A stretch of 64,000 nt of DNA, from positions 92,491,813-92,555,812 of the forward strand of contig OX465283.1 of assembly GCA_949987705.1 (NCBI GenBank), written 5' to 3'. This stretch comes from Thereva unica (lineage: Eukaryota > Arthropoda > Insecta > Diptera > Therevidae). Both the position numbers and the translations under genes were made by a program. Every line of letters starts with the position of its first letter. The stretch's first letter is position 1. Below the pieces are notes generated by a model. The model saw only the letters and a program-made list of their open reading frames with translations, was not told where the DNA came from and ran no database searches. This document shows, in pieces, positions 53,178-63,794 of this stretch.

Positions 53178-55468
53178 CTAGCATAAAACCCGCGTGCCTT
53201 GCAACGCCTTTAAATAAAAACTGTTTTTTATGTGCAATGTTTTCCTACAAAAAAAAAAAAAAAAAACAAACAAAAAAGTCAGCTGTCATTATCCCTAAAA
53301 GGGTTTATTATAGTGCATTTTTTTAATAAATATGGTAAACAAATTGCTGCGTATATCACCTCTGCTCAACAAATCTGCAAGTTTTGAAGCAGAGATTGGC
53401 ATGTTTATGTCCCCCATTTCACTGCGTTAGGGGATGAATTTCGAAAAATTGCTTCTTAGTGAATGTCCACGTCATTATAGAGATGAACTGTCAAAATTAA
53501 AGCCAGCTCCAGCGGTTTGGGTTAACCCCATTTAACCCCCTTAGGGGATAAATTTCAAAAAATCGCTCCTAAGTGGATGTCCACGCCATTATAGGGATGC
53601 ACTGTCAAAATTACCGCCCTATAGCTTCAGCGGTTTGGGTAAACCCTATTTCACCCCCTTAGGGGATGAATTTCGAAAAGTCGCTCTATAGTGGATGTCC
53701 ACGCCATTATAGGGATGCACTGTCAAAATTTCAGCCCCATATCTATAGCGGTTTGGAAAAACCCCATTTCACCCCCTTAGGGGATGAATTTCGAAAAATC
53801 GCTTCTTAGTGGATGTCCACGCTATTATAGGGATGCACTGTTAAATTTCAGCCCTATAAATTTAGCGGTTTGGAAAAACCCAATTTCATACCCTTAGGGG
53901 ATGAATTCCGAAAAATCGCTTCTTAGTGGATGTCCACATCACTATAGGGATGCACTGTCAAAATTTCAGCCCTATATCTATAGCGGTTTGGAAAAACCCC
54001 ATTTCACCCCCTTAGGGGATGAATTTCGAAAAATCACTTCTTAGTGGATGTCCACGTCATTATAGGGATGCACTGTCGAAATTTCAGCCCTATAGCTCCA
54101 GCGGTTTGGGTAAACCCCATTTCACTCCCTTAGGGGATGAATTTCGAAAAATCGCTTTAATAGTGGAAGACCACGCCATTATAGGGAAGCACTGTCAAAA
54201 TTACAGCCCTATAGCTTTAGCGGTTTGGGTAAACCCTATTTCACCCCCTTAGGGGATGAATTTCGAAAAGTCGCTCTATAGTGGATGTCCACGCCTTTAT
54301 AGGGATGCACTGTCAAAATTTCAGCCCTATATCTATAGCGGTTTGGAAAAACCCCATTTCACCCCCTTAGGGGATGAATTTCGAAAAATCGCTTTATAGT
54401 GGAAGACCACGCCATTATAGGGATGCACTGTCAAAATTTCAGCCCTATATCTATAGCGGTTTGGAAAAAACCCATTTCACCCGCTTAGATGATGAATTCC
54501 GAAAAATCGCTTCTTAGTGGATGTCCACATCACTATAAGGATGCACTGTCAAAATTTCAGCCCTATAGCTTTAGCGGTTTGGGTAAACCCCATTTCACTC
54601 CCTTAGGGGATGAATTTCGAAAAATCGCTTTAATAGTGGAAAACCACACCATTATAGGGATGCACTGTCAAAATTACAGCCCTATAGCTTTAGCGGTTTG
54701 GGTAAACCCTATTTCACCCCCTTAGGGGATGAATTTCGAAAAGTCGCTCTATAGTGGATGTCCACGCCATTATAGGGATGCACTGTCAAAATTTCAGCCC
54801 TATATCTATAGCGGTTTGGGAAAACCCCATTTCACCCCCTTAGGGGATGAATTTCGAAAAATCGCTTTCTAGTGGATATCCACGCCATTATAGGGATGCA
54901 CTGTCAAAATTTCAGCCCTATATCTATAGCGGTTTGGAAAAACCCCTTAGGAGATGAATTTCGAAAAATCGCTTTATACTGGATGTCCACGCCGTTATAG
55001 GGATGCACTGTCAAAATTTCAGCCCTATAGCTATAGCGGTTTGGAAAAACCCCATTTCTCTCCTTTAGGGGATGAATTCCGAAAAATCGCTTCTTAGTGG
55101 ATGTCCACATCATTATAGGGGTGTACTGTCAAAATTTCAGCCTTATAGCTTTAGCGGTTTGGAAAAAACCCATTTCACCCCCTTAGGGGATGAATTTCGA
55201 AAAATCGCTAGGGATGCACTGTCAAAAATTTCAGCCCTTTAGCTCTAGCGGTTTAGGTTGTGCGTTGTCTTTCAGTCAGTTACTTTTTATACAATAGAAA
55301 AAAAGTAAAGAAAATAAATCCCCTTACAACTTATTGAACCCCATTTCACCCCCTTCAACCCTTTTTTCTCCAAAAAAAATAGCCTATGTCCGTCTCCAAG
55401 GTCTAAACTATGTCTGTTGTAAATTTCATCAAAATCGGTCCAGCGGTTTAGGCGTGAAAGCGTAACAT

Positions 55469-55525
<57 letters not shown>

Positions 55526-55556
55526 GTTACTTTCGCATTTATAATATTAGTAAGGA
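53178..55556 (-). mobile_element. Non-autonomous Helitron, copy B
   Basis: Inserted between A and T (left LTR reads TTTAGCTAATTATGTTCG) with no duplication. On the minus strand it starts TCCTTACTAATATTATAAA and ends GGGTTTTATGCTAG, the same termini as copy A. It has a 5' CTGT/GACA microsatellite (about 55467-55521). 2379 bp; no replicase. Younger than the nearly identical LTR pair it sits in, so the family moved recently. Confidence 0.92.
53430..55250 (-). repeat. 118-bp tandem array inside Helitron B, about 15 units
   Basis: Reverse complement of the copy A array: GTGGATGTCCAC, ATTATAGGGATGCACTGTCAAAAT, AGCGGTTTGG, AACCCCATTTCACCCCC, TAGGGGATGAATTTCG. Unit number differs from copy A (about 20), and some units are truncated (for example near 54940 and 55205), showing array turnover. 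Confidence 0.88.
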
Positions 55557-56862
55557 TTATGTTCGCGAAAGATTTTGAAAAAACGCGTCGCAGTGGCACC
55601 ATTACGTCGCGGTTTTTTTACAAACGATAGCACAAATAACGGGTTCACATAAGGGAAACAAAATTAATTACCTGTAAACACCAAGAAGAAAGAAAATATT
55701 TCCAAAAAAAATCAAATAAATGTAAACACAATTATAACTAAGATTAAATGTACTAATTCTAACTGCAATTAGATTTGTTGGATGTAAAAAAAATTAAATT
55801 ATTAAATTAAATCAATAAAATGGGGATTTTATACAAATATTTTATTTTATATTGTGTATTTGTGTCTTTTGTATTCCTTTATTTAGTTGTGTTGGGGGTA
55901 TATATATATTTTTTCCCAAATAACCATCCGTGTATTTTAATTCCATTCCTTTTCCTAGCATCTAGTTATCCGGGAGACTTCCGACCTCAAGAAAGAAGGT
56001 TGTGGACCAATATACACAGGTTTTTTTTTTCAGCCCACCTAATTTTCTTCTACTGATACTTGCTGTTATTAAAAAGGCATGTCACCCCACAGACTAGCCA
56101 AACTGCCCTCTCTAAACTCCCGCTTAAGGTATTACCTGGATATATATATGTAGGCCTATATATATAACTTCTAACAAATCCAATCTTCTTTAATAATTTT
56201 TTTTTCATAACCTCCACAGACTTCTCAAAAAAACTGACTTCTTCTTCAACTTTTTTTGCTTTTTTAGATTACCCAAGCAGGCTTCGACCTCTCCTCCCAA
56301 GAACGGATAAGCAAAACTCCCAAAAATTTTCGTTAGATCTTCCCAAGCCAGAGAAACTTTCAACACAATTGATCCAGACTTTGTCTCTTCTATTCCTTTC
56401 GGACAAACTTTGGGTTCACTTCCGTCCCACAAGAAATGGCTGCGCGGATGAAAATTGGCACGAAACCGAGCGGTTCTGCACGATATTGCTTGGACTATTA
56501 CAAGGTCTCTCACGCCATTTAAATCGCAAAACCACAGAAATGGTTACAAAAAAAATCTTTCGTCCGCCACAAAATACGAGCTAGAAAATTTATTCGCTTT
56601 AATATCTACTCCGCTCGACTTTTCCTTTCTGCCTTCGAAAAAAACTCTCTGACTGAAAAATTATTCCGACCAACAACAATAGACTCTGACCGACTATATC
56701 TCCAGCAACTGACTGACTCCAAAAAATTTTCCTTTCCTGTTTATTTGTTTTTCTTTTCGCCGCCTACTTTTTTCAAAATTTCCTGATTCCGCATAGTGAT
56801 TTTTCCAAAAACTTCCCATTTCTACAAAGTGTTTTCGAACGTTAATTTCCCATTCACAATAA

Positions 56863-57420
56863 AGGACCCCGCAAACTTCCTATGGAAAAACGGTCTCCGT
56901 CAAATCACTTGATATTGTGATATTAGATTCTTCGTACCCTTCTGATGAAAAGTCATCACGGGCACGAAGCACGAAACCTGAAATTTTTAGTCCAAAATGC
57001 CCTTTGAAAACTTCGACTTCGGCCGAAAATCAATTTTTTATGTTTGACTGATACTGATCTTTCAACTAAAGAATAAAAAAATAATCGCTATCACATGTTA
57101 GTACGAAAACATTTATAACGACGAAAAAAAAAATACTTTTTTTATGCAAAATAGTAATTGTGTGTTGTTGAAATACGATATTAAATGCATTCAAGCGACA
57201 ATTTGATGGAAAATAATAAAAAAAGAAGCAAAAACCTACATCGAAAAAAATTGATTTTCGGCCGAAGTCCAAGTTTTCAAAGGGCATTTTGGACTAAAAA
57301 TTTCAGGTTTCGTGCTTCGTGCCCGTGATGACTTTTCATCAGAAGGGTACGAAGAATCTAATATCACAATATCAAGTGATTTGACGGAGACCGTTTTTCC
57401 ATAGAAAGTTTGCGGGGTCC
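56863..57420. mobile_element. 558-bp TIR element without target duplication (Spy-like insertion pattern)
   Basis: TIRs of about 178 bp (GGACCCCGCAAACTT ... AAGTTTGCGGGGTCC), nearly perfect. The left flank ends ACAATAAA and the right flank begins TTTTACAACC. The other LTR reads ACAATAAATTTTACAACC without the element (46089 onward). So insertion was precise, between A and T in AAATTT, with nothing duplicated or lost. Zero duplication in AAATTT matches what I recall of the Spy group; the superfamily is inferred from this alone, as no transposase is present. Confidence 0.8.
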
Positions 57421-57444
57421 TTTTACAACCGACCGTTACAACTG

Positions 57445-59728
57445 TATGGCATTATGGGAAGGCCAATTGGCTGGGGCTTATTAATTTCTTCCAGTCTACA
57501 GACTGGAACCTCTGTTTCCGGAATAGAAACGCCAACTCTGCCGCTATCCGTATCACCAGGATCATACAGGCAGGAATGCATTTCTTTATTCCCCATTCTA
57601 CCAAATCTGTGAAGCCTAGGCCCAACAGATGGTTTAATCGGGAGTGTATGAATGCAATCAAAACTAAAGAAGCCGCCTTCCGAGCGTACAAGAGCTTCCC
57701 GAGTGAATCGCTCCGTTTAGAATACATACAACAAAGAAATTCTTGTAAAACCGCCATCAACAAAGTCAAAACCTTATTTGACAACAAATTGAGAAGTAAA
57801 CTCCTAAATGCAACCTCCGGTAGCAAAAACTTCTGGTCCTTGGTAAGTTCCATCAAGAAGAATTTCACTACAACTTCAACCCCTTCCTTTATTCACAATG
57901 AGATGGTAATAAAAGACAGAAAATCCAAGGCCAATTTATTAGCATCTATGTTCGCTTCGAATTCTTCTTTACTCGAAACTGATGTGCTACCCCCTGTTTC
58001 CGAGCGTAACCCCCATTCAATATGGACAGGGTTTTTTCAGGACTCGAGGGTGTGCAGGTGCCTCAAAGAGCTCGATGCCAACAAATCCACTGGACCCGAT
58101 AATATACCCCCTATCGTCTTAAAACAATGCGCCTCACCTTTGGCTAAACCTCTGCGCAAACTATTTGCCCTGTCATATTTCTCCGGAGTTTATCCCGACT
58201 CTTGGAAACTTGCCCATGTTCAGCCCATACCGAAAAAAGGTGATTCCAGCAATCCCTCCAATTACCGCCCAATAGCAATTACTTCTATTCTCTCCAAAAC
58301 CATGGAGACGATAATCAACAAAAACCTTATGGGATATCTAGAATCCAACCTGTCCAACGACAGACAGTATGGCTTCCGACAAAAAAGATCCACTGGCGAT
58401 CTTTTAGTCTGTCTTACAGAACACCTCAGCCGTAGTCTGCATGAATCCGATGAGTCTAGTCTGGTAGCTCTGGATATCTCCAAGGCTTTCGATAGAGTTT
58501 GGCACCCAGCCCTGTTAGCTAAACTCAAAGCTATTGGAGTTGACTCACTTCTACAGAAGTGGATTGAGAGTTTCCTTTCTGGCCGTTCAATCAAAGTAGT
58601 ATTGGATGGCGTCAAATCCGCATCCCACCCGATCTCTGCGGGGGTCCCCCAGGGGTCAATTTTATCACCGGCCCTATTTATCATATTTATAAATGACCTT
58701 CTTTCAATCCCCTCCAACCCACTTCTCAGCTTCGCTGACGACGGTACTCTACGTTACTCGTACAGCGTCGATACAAGACAGACTCATGCCAGATCCTGTC
58801 TTGATGATCGCGAACTAATGTCCAAGTCGATTAATAACGACATTAAACTGATTCTAAAGTGGGGAAAGAAGAATCGTGTTGAATTCAACTCCGACAAAAC
58901 CAAGTACTGTCTTATCTCCAAAAAGAAGTTCAACACCTCTCCACCTTTGAAAGTGGGTGAAGTTCAACTAATGGCCGACCCATCCCTACACATCTTAGGC
59001 GTGACATTAGCCAAAGACTTGCGATGGAATGACCACATATTCCAAATCGCCAAACAAGCATCTCAGTGCTTGGGATTTCTTAAGAGGTGCAAGTTCCTCC
59101 TCCAGCCATCGGTCCGTGCTGTTATTTATAAATCCTACATTCGGCCTCTTCTCGAATATAACTCCCTCATTTGGGGCGGTGCTCCAATAACCACCTTGGC
59201 ATGGTTAGATAAGGTGCAAAAAAGGGCGCTCAAGTTAATTGATGACGACACCGCCTGCTCCACCATCGACCCCCTGAGCCACCGTAGGAATGTAGCAGCA
59301 CTGACAAAATTTTATCGCTACTACCACAGTGACTGTTCCTCCGAGTTAAACGCTCTCCTGCCTCCACGGCAATCTTATACCCGCAACACCAGATTAGCCC
59401 ACTCGTCTCATTCCCTTCACCTGCAACTCCCTTTTCACACACTCAACAAGATATGAATTCGTTTGTTAATAGAACAACTCGACTGTGGAATAATCTCTCG
59501 CAGTCAGTATTTCCGAGCTCCTACAACATCCAAGAGTTCAAACGCAGGGTTCATCACCACCTTCTTCAATACCCCCCCGTACCTTTTAACCCTTAACCTA
59601 TACCCCCCCTCAACCCCGTCCCGTACTAAGCTTACTGCTAGACATTGCACCATGACATGACAAATGACATGACGGACTAGTAGTACAAAGGGTGACTCCT
59701 GAGCTTAGCACTGCCACATAAAAAAAAA
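57445..59728 (+). mobile_element. Jockey/CR1-like LINE, RT part and 3' end
   Basis: Continues the LINE broken at 44238: the linker reads across the ACTG duplication. It covers the RT domain and 3' UTR and ends in an A-run (about 59718-59728) after GCACTGCCACAT. The older copy at 1002-4064 belongs to the same family. Confidence 0.85.
57576..59456 (+). CDS. Jockey/CR1-like LINE reverse transcriptase
   Basis: 626 residues open. In order: a basic linker (RPNRWFNRECMNAIK); LDANKSTGPDNIPPIVLK; YFSGVYPDSWKLAHVQPIPKKG; NYRPIAITSILSKTMETI; RQYGFRQKRST; motif A LDISKAFDRVWH; GVPQGSILSPALF; catalytic LSFADDGTLRY (near 58735); thumb (ILGVTLAKDLRWNDHI); LEYNSLIWGGAP; LSHRRNVAALTKFYRYY. The protein copies its RNA at a nicked target. 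A one-base frame slip near 59450 puts the conserved end (NSFVNRTTRLWNN, SQSVFPSSYNIQEFKRRV, 59455-59580) in another frame. The first ATG is internal: the real ORF2 begins with the endonuclease at 43.4 kb. Well preserved but not functional. Confidence 0.88.
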   Translation: MHFFIPHSTKSVKPRPNRWFNRECMNAIKTKEAAFRAYKSFPSESLRLEYIQQRNSCKTAINKVKTLFDNKLRSKLLNATSGSKNFWSLVSSIKKNFTTTSTPSFIHNEMVIKDRKSKANLLASMFASNSSLLETDVLPPVSERNPHSIWTGFFQDSRVCRCLKELDANKSTGPDNIPPIVLKQCASPLAKPLRKLFALSYFSGVYPDSWKLAHVQPIPKKGDSSNPSNYRPIAITSILSKTMETIINKNLMGYLESNLSNDRQYGFRQKRSTGDLLVCLTEHLSRSLHESDESSLVALDISKAFDRVWHPALLAKLKAIGVDSLLQKWIESFLSGRSIKVVLDGVKSASHPISAGVPQGSILSPALFIIFINDLLSIPSNPLLSFADDGTLRYSYSVDTRQTHARSCLDDRELMSKSINNDIKLILKWGKKNRVEFNSDKTKYCLISKKKFNTSPPLKVGEVQLMADPSLHILGVTLAKDLRWNDHIFQIAKQASQCLGFLKRCKFLLQPSVRAVIYKSYIRPLLEYNSLIWGGAPITTLAWLDKVQKRALKLIDDDTACSTIDPLSHRRNVAALTKFYRYYHSDCSSELNALLPPRQSYTRNTRLAHSSHSLHLQLPFHTLNKI

Positions 59729-59817
59729 AATACACCATGTATACCCATATGTGGTTTTAGGGTATATTTTGAACATATTTTTGTGTTCTGTTATATTTTT
59801 TATGTGTTTACATCTAT

Positions 59818-60130
59818 TTGTATTTGGACTTTTTAGTGATTGTAGTAGAACCATGCCACAAAAAAACCAAAAGAAAGGAAGGGGTTGGAGCTCGAGTATG
59901 TTCTTGGACTACAGAACAATTGCAGTCAGCTTTCGACGAAATGGATAGAAAGACCATAGGGATAAACGAAATATCCCAAAACCTCATAAAAGTGTGTTTG
60001 AGTTTTTCGTTTAGGTATACAGTATGAAGGATCTATCCTTCTTAGTATTTTCATGGTGGGGCAACTATCCATACGGGTAGGCATCTATCCCCAAAAAAGG
60101 AGTTCCACAAAAACCAAAAAGGAGGTGGGT
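59818..60130 (+). pseudogene. Pogo-like transposase N-terminal fragment
   Basis: Frame 1 starts MPQKNQKKGRGW (59853). Another frame continues WTTEQLQSAFDEMDRKTIGINEISQN. Together these resemble the psq-type helix-turn-helix at the start of pogo/Tigger transposases (a WTEEQL..A......SI..AS pattern). A frameshift separates them and no DDE domain follows. GGGGCAACTATCC and GGCATCTATCCCC lie just downstream (60060-60100), with counterparts at 41308-41375 across the LINE. Confidence 0.5.
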
Positions 60131-60165
60131 CAAAATTGCCCCAGGCTCGGCGCAAAAGAAAAGTA

Positions 60166-60828
60166 TCTCAGATTATCAGCTATAATAAGTATTGAATTTT
60201 TGTATAGTTGGTATATCCCGTAACTGTGGCTAAGGTGTTAATAATGCTATTTCTTTTTATTCGGGCGAAATGACTGATTAACCCTGTATTTTTGTAACGC
60301 CATCACATATCTTCATTAATATGGTATCAGTGTACGCAGAATACTCCCACCTATCTAAAATTGTAAAAACGACGGTACCACAGTACCAACTTCCAGAGTT
60401 ATGAGTCGTCAAAGTCAAAATTTTGTTTTTTTTAAACAAAAATTTCACTTTCAACCACCTTTTTCTCCAAAAATTCATAGTCAACTAATGTTTTTTTTCC
60501 CAGAATCAGAAAGCTTGGAGTGTTTCCTATGAATAATGTCCAGACAATTTTTATGCTACGGCCTTTACTTTCGAACTTTACTTGACGACTCATAACTCTG
60601 GAAGTTGGTACTGTGGTACCGTCGTTTTTACAATTTTAGATAGGTGGGAGTATTCTGCGTACACTGATACCTTATTCATGAAGATATGTGATGGCGTTAC
60701 AAAAATACAGGGTTAATTAGTCATTTCGCCCGAATAAAAAGAAATAGCATTATTAACACCTTAGCCACAGTTACGGGATTTACCAACTATACAAAAATTC
60801 AATACTTATTATAGCTGATAATCTGAGA
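60166..60828. mobile_element. Fold-back MITE (663 bp) nested in the left TIR
   Basis: Arms of about 245 bp: 60166-60412 pairs with about 60583-60828 (TCTCAGATTATCAGCTATAA ... ending CTGATAATCTGAGA). TA lies on both sides (60164-60165, 60829-60830). The right TIR of the host lacks this element and reads straight through (AAGTATTAGTCCAG on the reverse strand), which confirms the insertion. TA duplication suggests the Tc1/mariner group. Confidence 0.8.
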
Positions 60829-61589
60829 TATAGTCCAGTAAATAGGTACTTTTTCTTTGCAAAAAATACCGCACGCGATTTTTTTTTACCAAATGTTTTT
60901 ACATATTTTTATGAGCTTAAATTCAAAATGGCGTCATCCCCACCCTTATGCTTCACTTACAATGAAGGGAAACGCGTTTAATTCTATATCTCAGAAACTA
61001 TGCGTTTTACGACAAAAATGTATATAATCTTTTTTGTAGATAAATAAGTGATTTAACTTTTTTGTTTAGAATTTTTTTTTGTAAAGTTAATATCTTCGGA
61101 GTTATAGTGCTTCAAACTTTATATATCACTTTCTTTGGGCTATATTTCGTTAACGGTTAGCCCGCCATAAAAAAGTCCTTCCTAAGACTTATAGAACACA
61201 CAATTATCTATAATTTTTGTTTTCGTCATTTTTACATAGGGTTAATATTTAACGAGTTATAGCGCTTTAAATGTCGCAAAACGTAAATTCCTAAAAAAAA
61301 AATTCCTAATACATATCTTTTTCTTTCCCCGTTTCATCTCAAAACTGATTATATCGTGTGTTGAGCTTATCATTGCCCACATTTGTTGCCTTTACTTTTT
61401 TCTATAAAGTTGATATTTATGGATTTATTACACCTCAAAAGTTAATTGTAACGACAGCAATAGAATTATCTTCTAGGTTTGATTCCGTGGTCTTTGTCAG
61501 AGAAGACATACTATAGATCACCTTGTTTTATGAACGTCCTTGGCAGAGTCTTCTAACAATATTTTCCTTCTAAAACCGGGAAAGGTCGT

Positions 61590-62470
61590 ATTCCGCAGTG
61601 CTTAAAATTTCCAAATATTGTTGCAAACAATATTCTCTTTCTTTACGCTTTCAGTGGTTGTGACACAACGTCTTCAATATACGGCATGGGGAAAGCAAAA
61701 GTTTTATCCATTTTTCAAAAAAATCCACAACTCATAAATTCAGTAGAATTGTTTGAAGACAAAAAAAAATAGATCCAGATATGGTTGCTGAAGCTGGAGA
61801 GCGTTTCTTTATTGAGCTGTATGAAGGTAGCTCGTCAGAAACCAATATTAATTCACTTAGGTTCAAATGTTTTGGAAAATCGGCTACAAAAACCAAAGTG
61901 AACTTATCAGCTCTGCTTATAACTAAAGAGCTGCTCGACTTCTCTCATTTCGACTATATCATCAAGTGCAAACTTGGCGTAATAGTTATCAAGACCCAGA
62001 GGAATGGGGCTGGAAGCGAACAAGATTTGGCTTACAACCAGTCCCAATGACAATTGAGGACCGTTTTTTCAAAACTCATCATTTGAAAAAACTTAATTTT
62101 TCAGGAGAACCATTTTTTGTTATACAAATTGAAAGAAAACTGACTGTTTTGCAAAAACTGACAATTTTTAAATACTTATAGTATCTAAAATAATAAGTTT
62201 ATTGAAAATATGATTACACCAAATGAAAGAGATCATTTAAAATAAGGCGATGACATGTAAAACTCATTTTCGTCAAAATTGGAGTTATGCAGTTTTGAAA
62301 AAACGGTCCTCAATTGCTCCGGCACCAGAAAATTTATTAAAATTGATATCCTGCAAATGTAGGAAAAATTGTGGCGGTTCCTGTGGATGCAGTGGATGAA
62401 GTGGAGGAAATTGCGAAAATGTGACGAAGGATGCAAACCTCCTTGAAGACAATGAAATAAGTAAATGAGA
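61590..62470 (+). pseudogene. Transposon protein with GCDTTS motif and Cys-rich tail, decayed
   Basis: Frame 1 (to about 61771): FLYAFSGCDTTSSIYGMGKAK. Frame 2 (61772-62048): DPDMVAEAGERFFIELYEG, SLRFKCFGKSA. Frame 3 (61966 onward): YQDPEEWGW, GLQPVPMTI. After a 256-bp MITE: PENLLKLISCKCRKNCGGSCGCSG, a CXC-like cysteine cluster. The order GCDTTS..GKGK, DP..WGW, Cys-rich end is one I recognise from a widespread metazoan family of uncharacterised, repeat-borne proteins. At least two frameshifts and further stops are present. The N-terminal half is missing. Confidence 0.65.
62056..62311. mobile_element. 256-bp MITE nested in the transposon protein region
   Basis: Ends GAGGACCGTTTTTTCAAAACT and AGTTTTGAAAAAACGGTCCTC are inverted. 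AATT flanks both sides (62052-62055, 62312-62315). It separates two halves of the protein homology (PMTI and APENLL), confirming insertion. Confidence 0.75.
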
Positions 62471-63595
62471 ACATTTGCGAGTTTTCAAGTCTCCCAGATA
62501 TAACATTCGACGAAGAAAACGTCAAGTCATTAGATGGCAGCTTCATTGGTCTATCCGATTGTCAACCGACATCTTCGATATGAGGCTAAATAACATGTTA
62601 TGGCATCATTGTTTCGTTTTCTTGTGGATTAGGTCTACTGGGGCAACCACAATAAAAAAACGGGCCAAAAACTCGACCTCCACCCTGGTGTGGAAAAGGG
62701 TTTGTACCTACGCCAACGAAATTTCTTAATTATTTGTATGAACATTAATGTGTATCTATATGAAACATTTGGCGCTGAATTGCGGCTTAAGTATAAATGC
62801 TAGAAAAAAATGTTTAAAGTAAAATTTCTACGGAATTTTTTAACAAACAAATTTGTTGGTATAACTTGTCATCGTAAATAAATAGTTGATTAGATATTTG
62901 CAAAAAAAACCATTTTTAATAAATTTTTGAGGTGTAATAAATCCATAAATATGAACTTTATAGAAAAAAGTAAAGGCAGCAAATGTTGGCAATGATGAGC
63001 TCAACACACGATATAATCGGTTTTGAAATGAAACGGGGAAAGAAAAAGATATTAGGAATTTTTTTTTATGAATTTACGTTTTGCGACATTTAAAGCGCTA
63101 TAACTCGTGAAATATTAGCCCTATGTAAAAATGACAAAAGCAAAAATTATAGATAATTGTGTGTTCTATAAGTCTTAGGAAGGACTTTTTTATGGCGGGC
63201 TAACCGTTAACGAAATATAGCACGAAGAAAGTGATATATAAAGTTTGAAGCACTATAACTCCGAAGATATTAACTTTACAAAAAAAAATTCTGAACAAAA
63301 AAGTTAAATCACTTATTTATCTACAAAAAAGATTATATACATTTTTGTCGTAAAACGCATAGTTTCTGAGATATAGAATTAAACGCGTTTCCCTTCATTG
63401 TAAGTGAAGCATAAGGGTGGGGATGACGCCATTTTGAATTTAAGCTCATAAAAATATGTAAAAACATTTGGTAAAAAAAATCGCGTGCGGTATTTTTTGC
63501 ATTACGAAGGCCTTTTTTTCGACCTATTTACTGGACTAATACTTTTCTTTTGCGCCGGGCCTGGGGTAATTTTGTATGGGCTGTGACCCATGAAA

Positions 63596-63793
<198 letters not shown>

Positions 63794-63794
63794 T

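Larger units (their letters stand above)
44239..57440 (-). mobile_element. Full-length Ty3/Gypsy retrotransposon, recent, with nested insertions
   Basis: Target duplication ACTG (44235-44238, 57441-57444). LTRs are 44239-46116 (1878 bp) and 52627-57440 (4814 bp, enlarged by Helitron B and a 558-bp TIR element). Without the insertions the LTRs look almost identical; one substitution was noted (44973 against 55740). Transcription runs right to left: primer site at 52611-52622, leader, gag (51287-50190), pol (frameshifted, to 46900), 3' region with 92-bp repeats and a tRNA-like sequence, LTR. No envelope gene. The open frames make this the element most likely to be, or to have been recently, autonomous. 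The family is Ty3/Gypsy; the clade (perhaps Mdg3/Blastopia-like) is a guess. Confidence 0.92.
52627..57440 (-). repeat. 5' LTR of the Ty3/Gypsy element, with two insertions
   Basis: Same ends as the other LTR. Removing 53178-55556 and 56863-57420 restores a sequence colinear with 44239-46116 and nearly identical to it. The disrupted LTR is the one that would drive transcription, so both insertions could affect expression. Confidence 0.9.
60145..63570 (+). mobile_element. DNA transposon with about 640-bp TIRs (possibly Academ-like)
   Basis: Left TIR starts CCCCAGGCTCGGCGC, then AAAAGAAAAGTA, and right TIR ends TACTTTTCTTTTGCGCC, then GGGCCTGGGG. The arms pair to about 61440 on the left and from about 62925 on the right, and the left arm is split by a 663-bp MITE. 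Flanks give AATT on both sides (palindromic, so the duplication is ambiguous). The interior encodes a decayed protein (61590-62470). A 4-bp duplication and a PIN/XPG-type protein would fit Academ, but that link is from memory and unproven. Confidence 0.7.
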
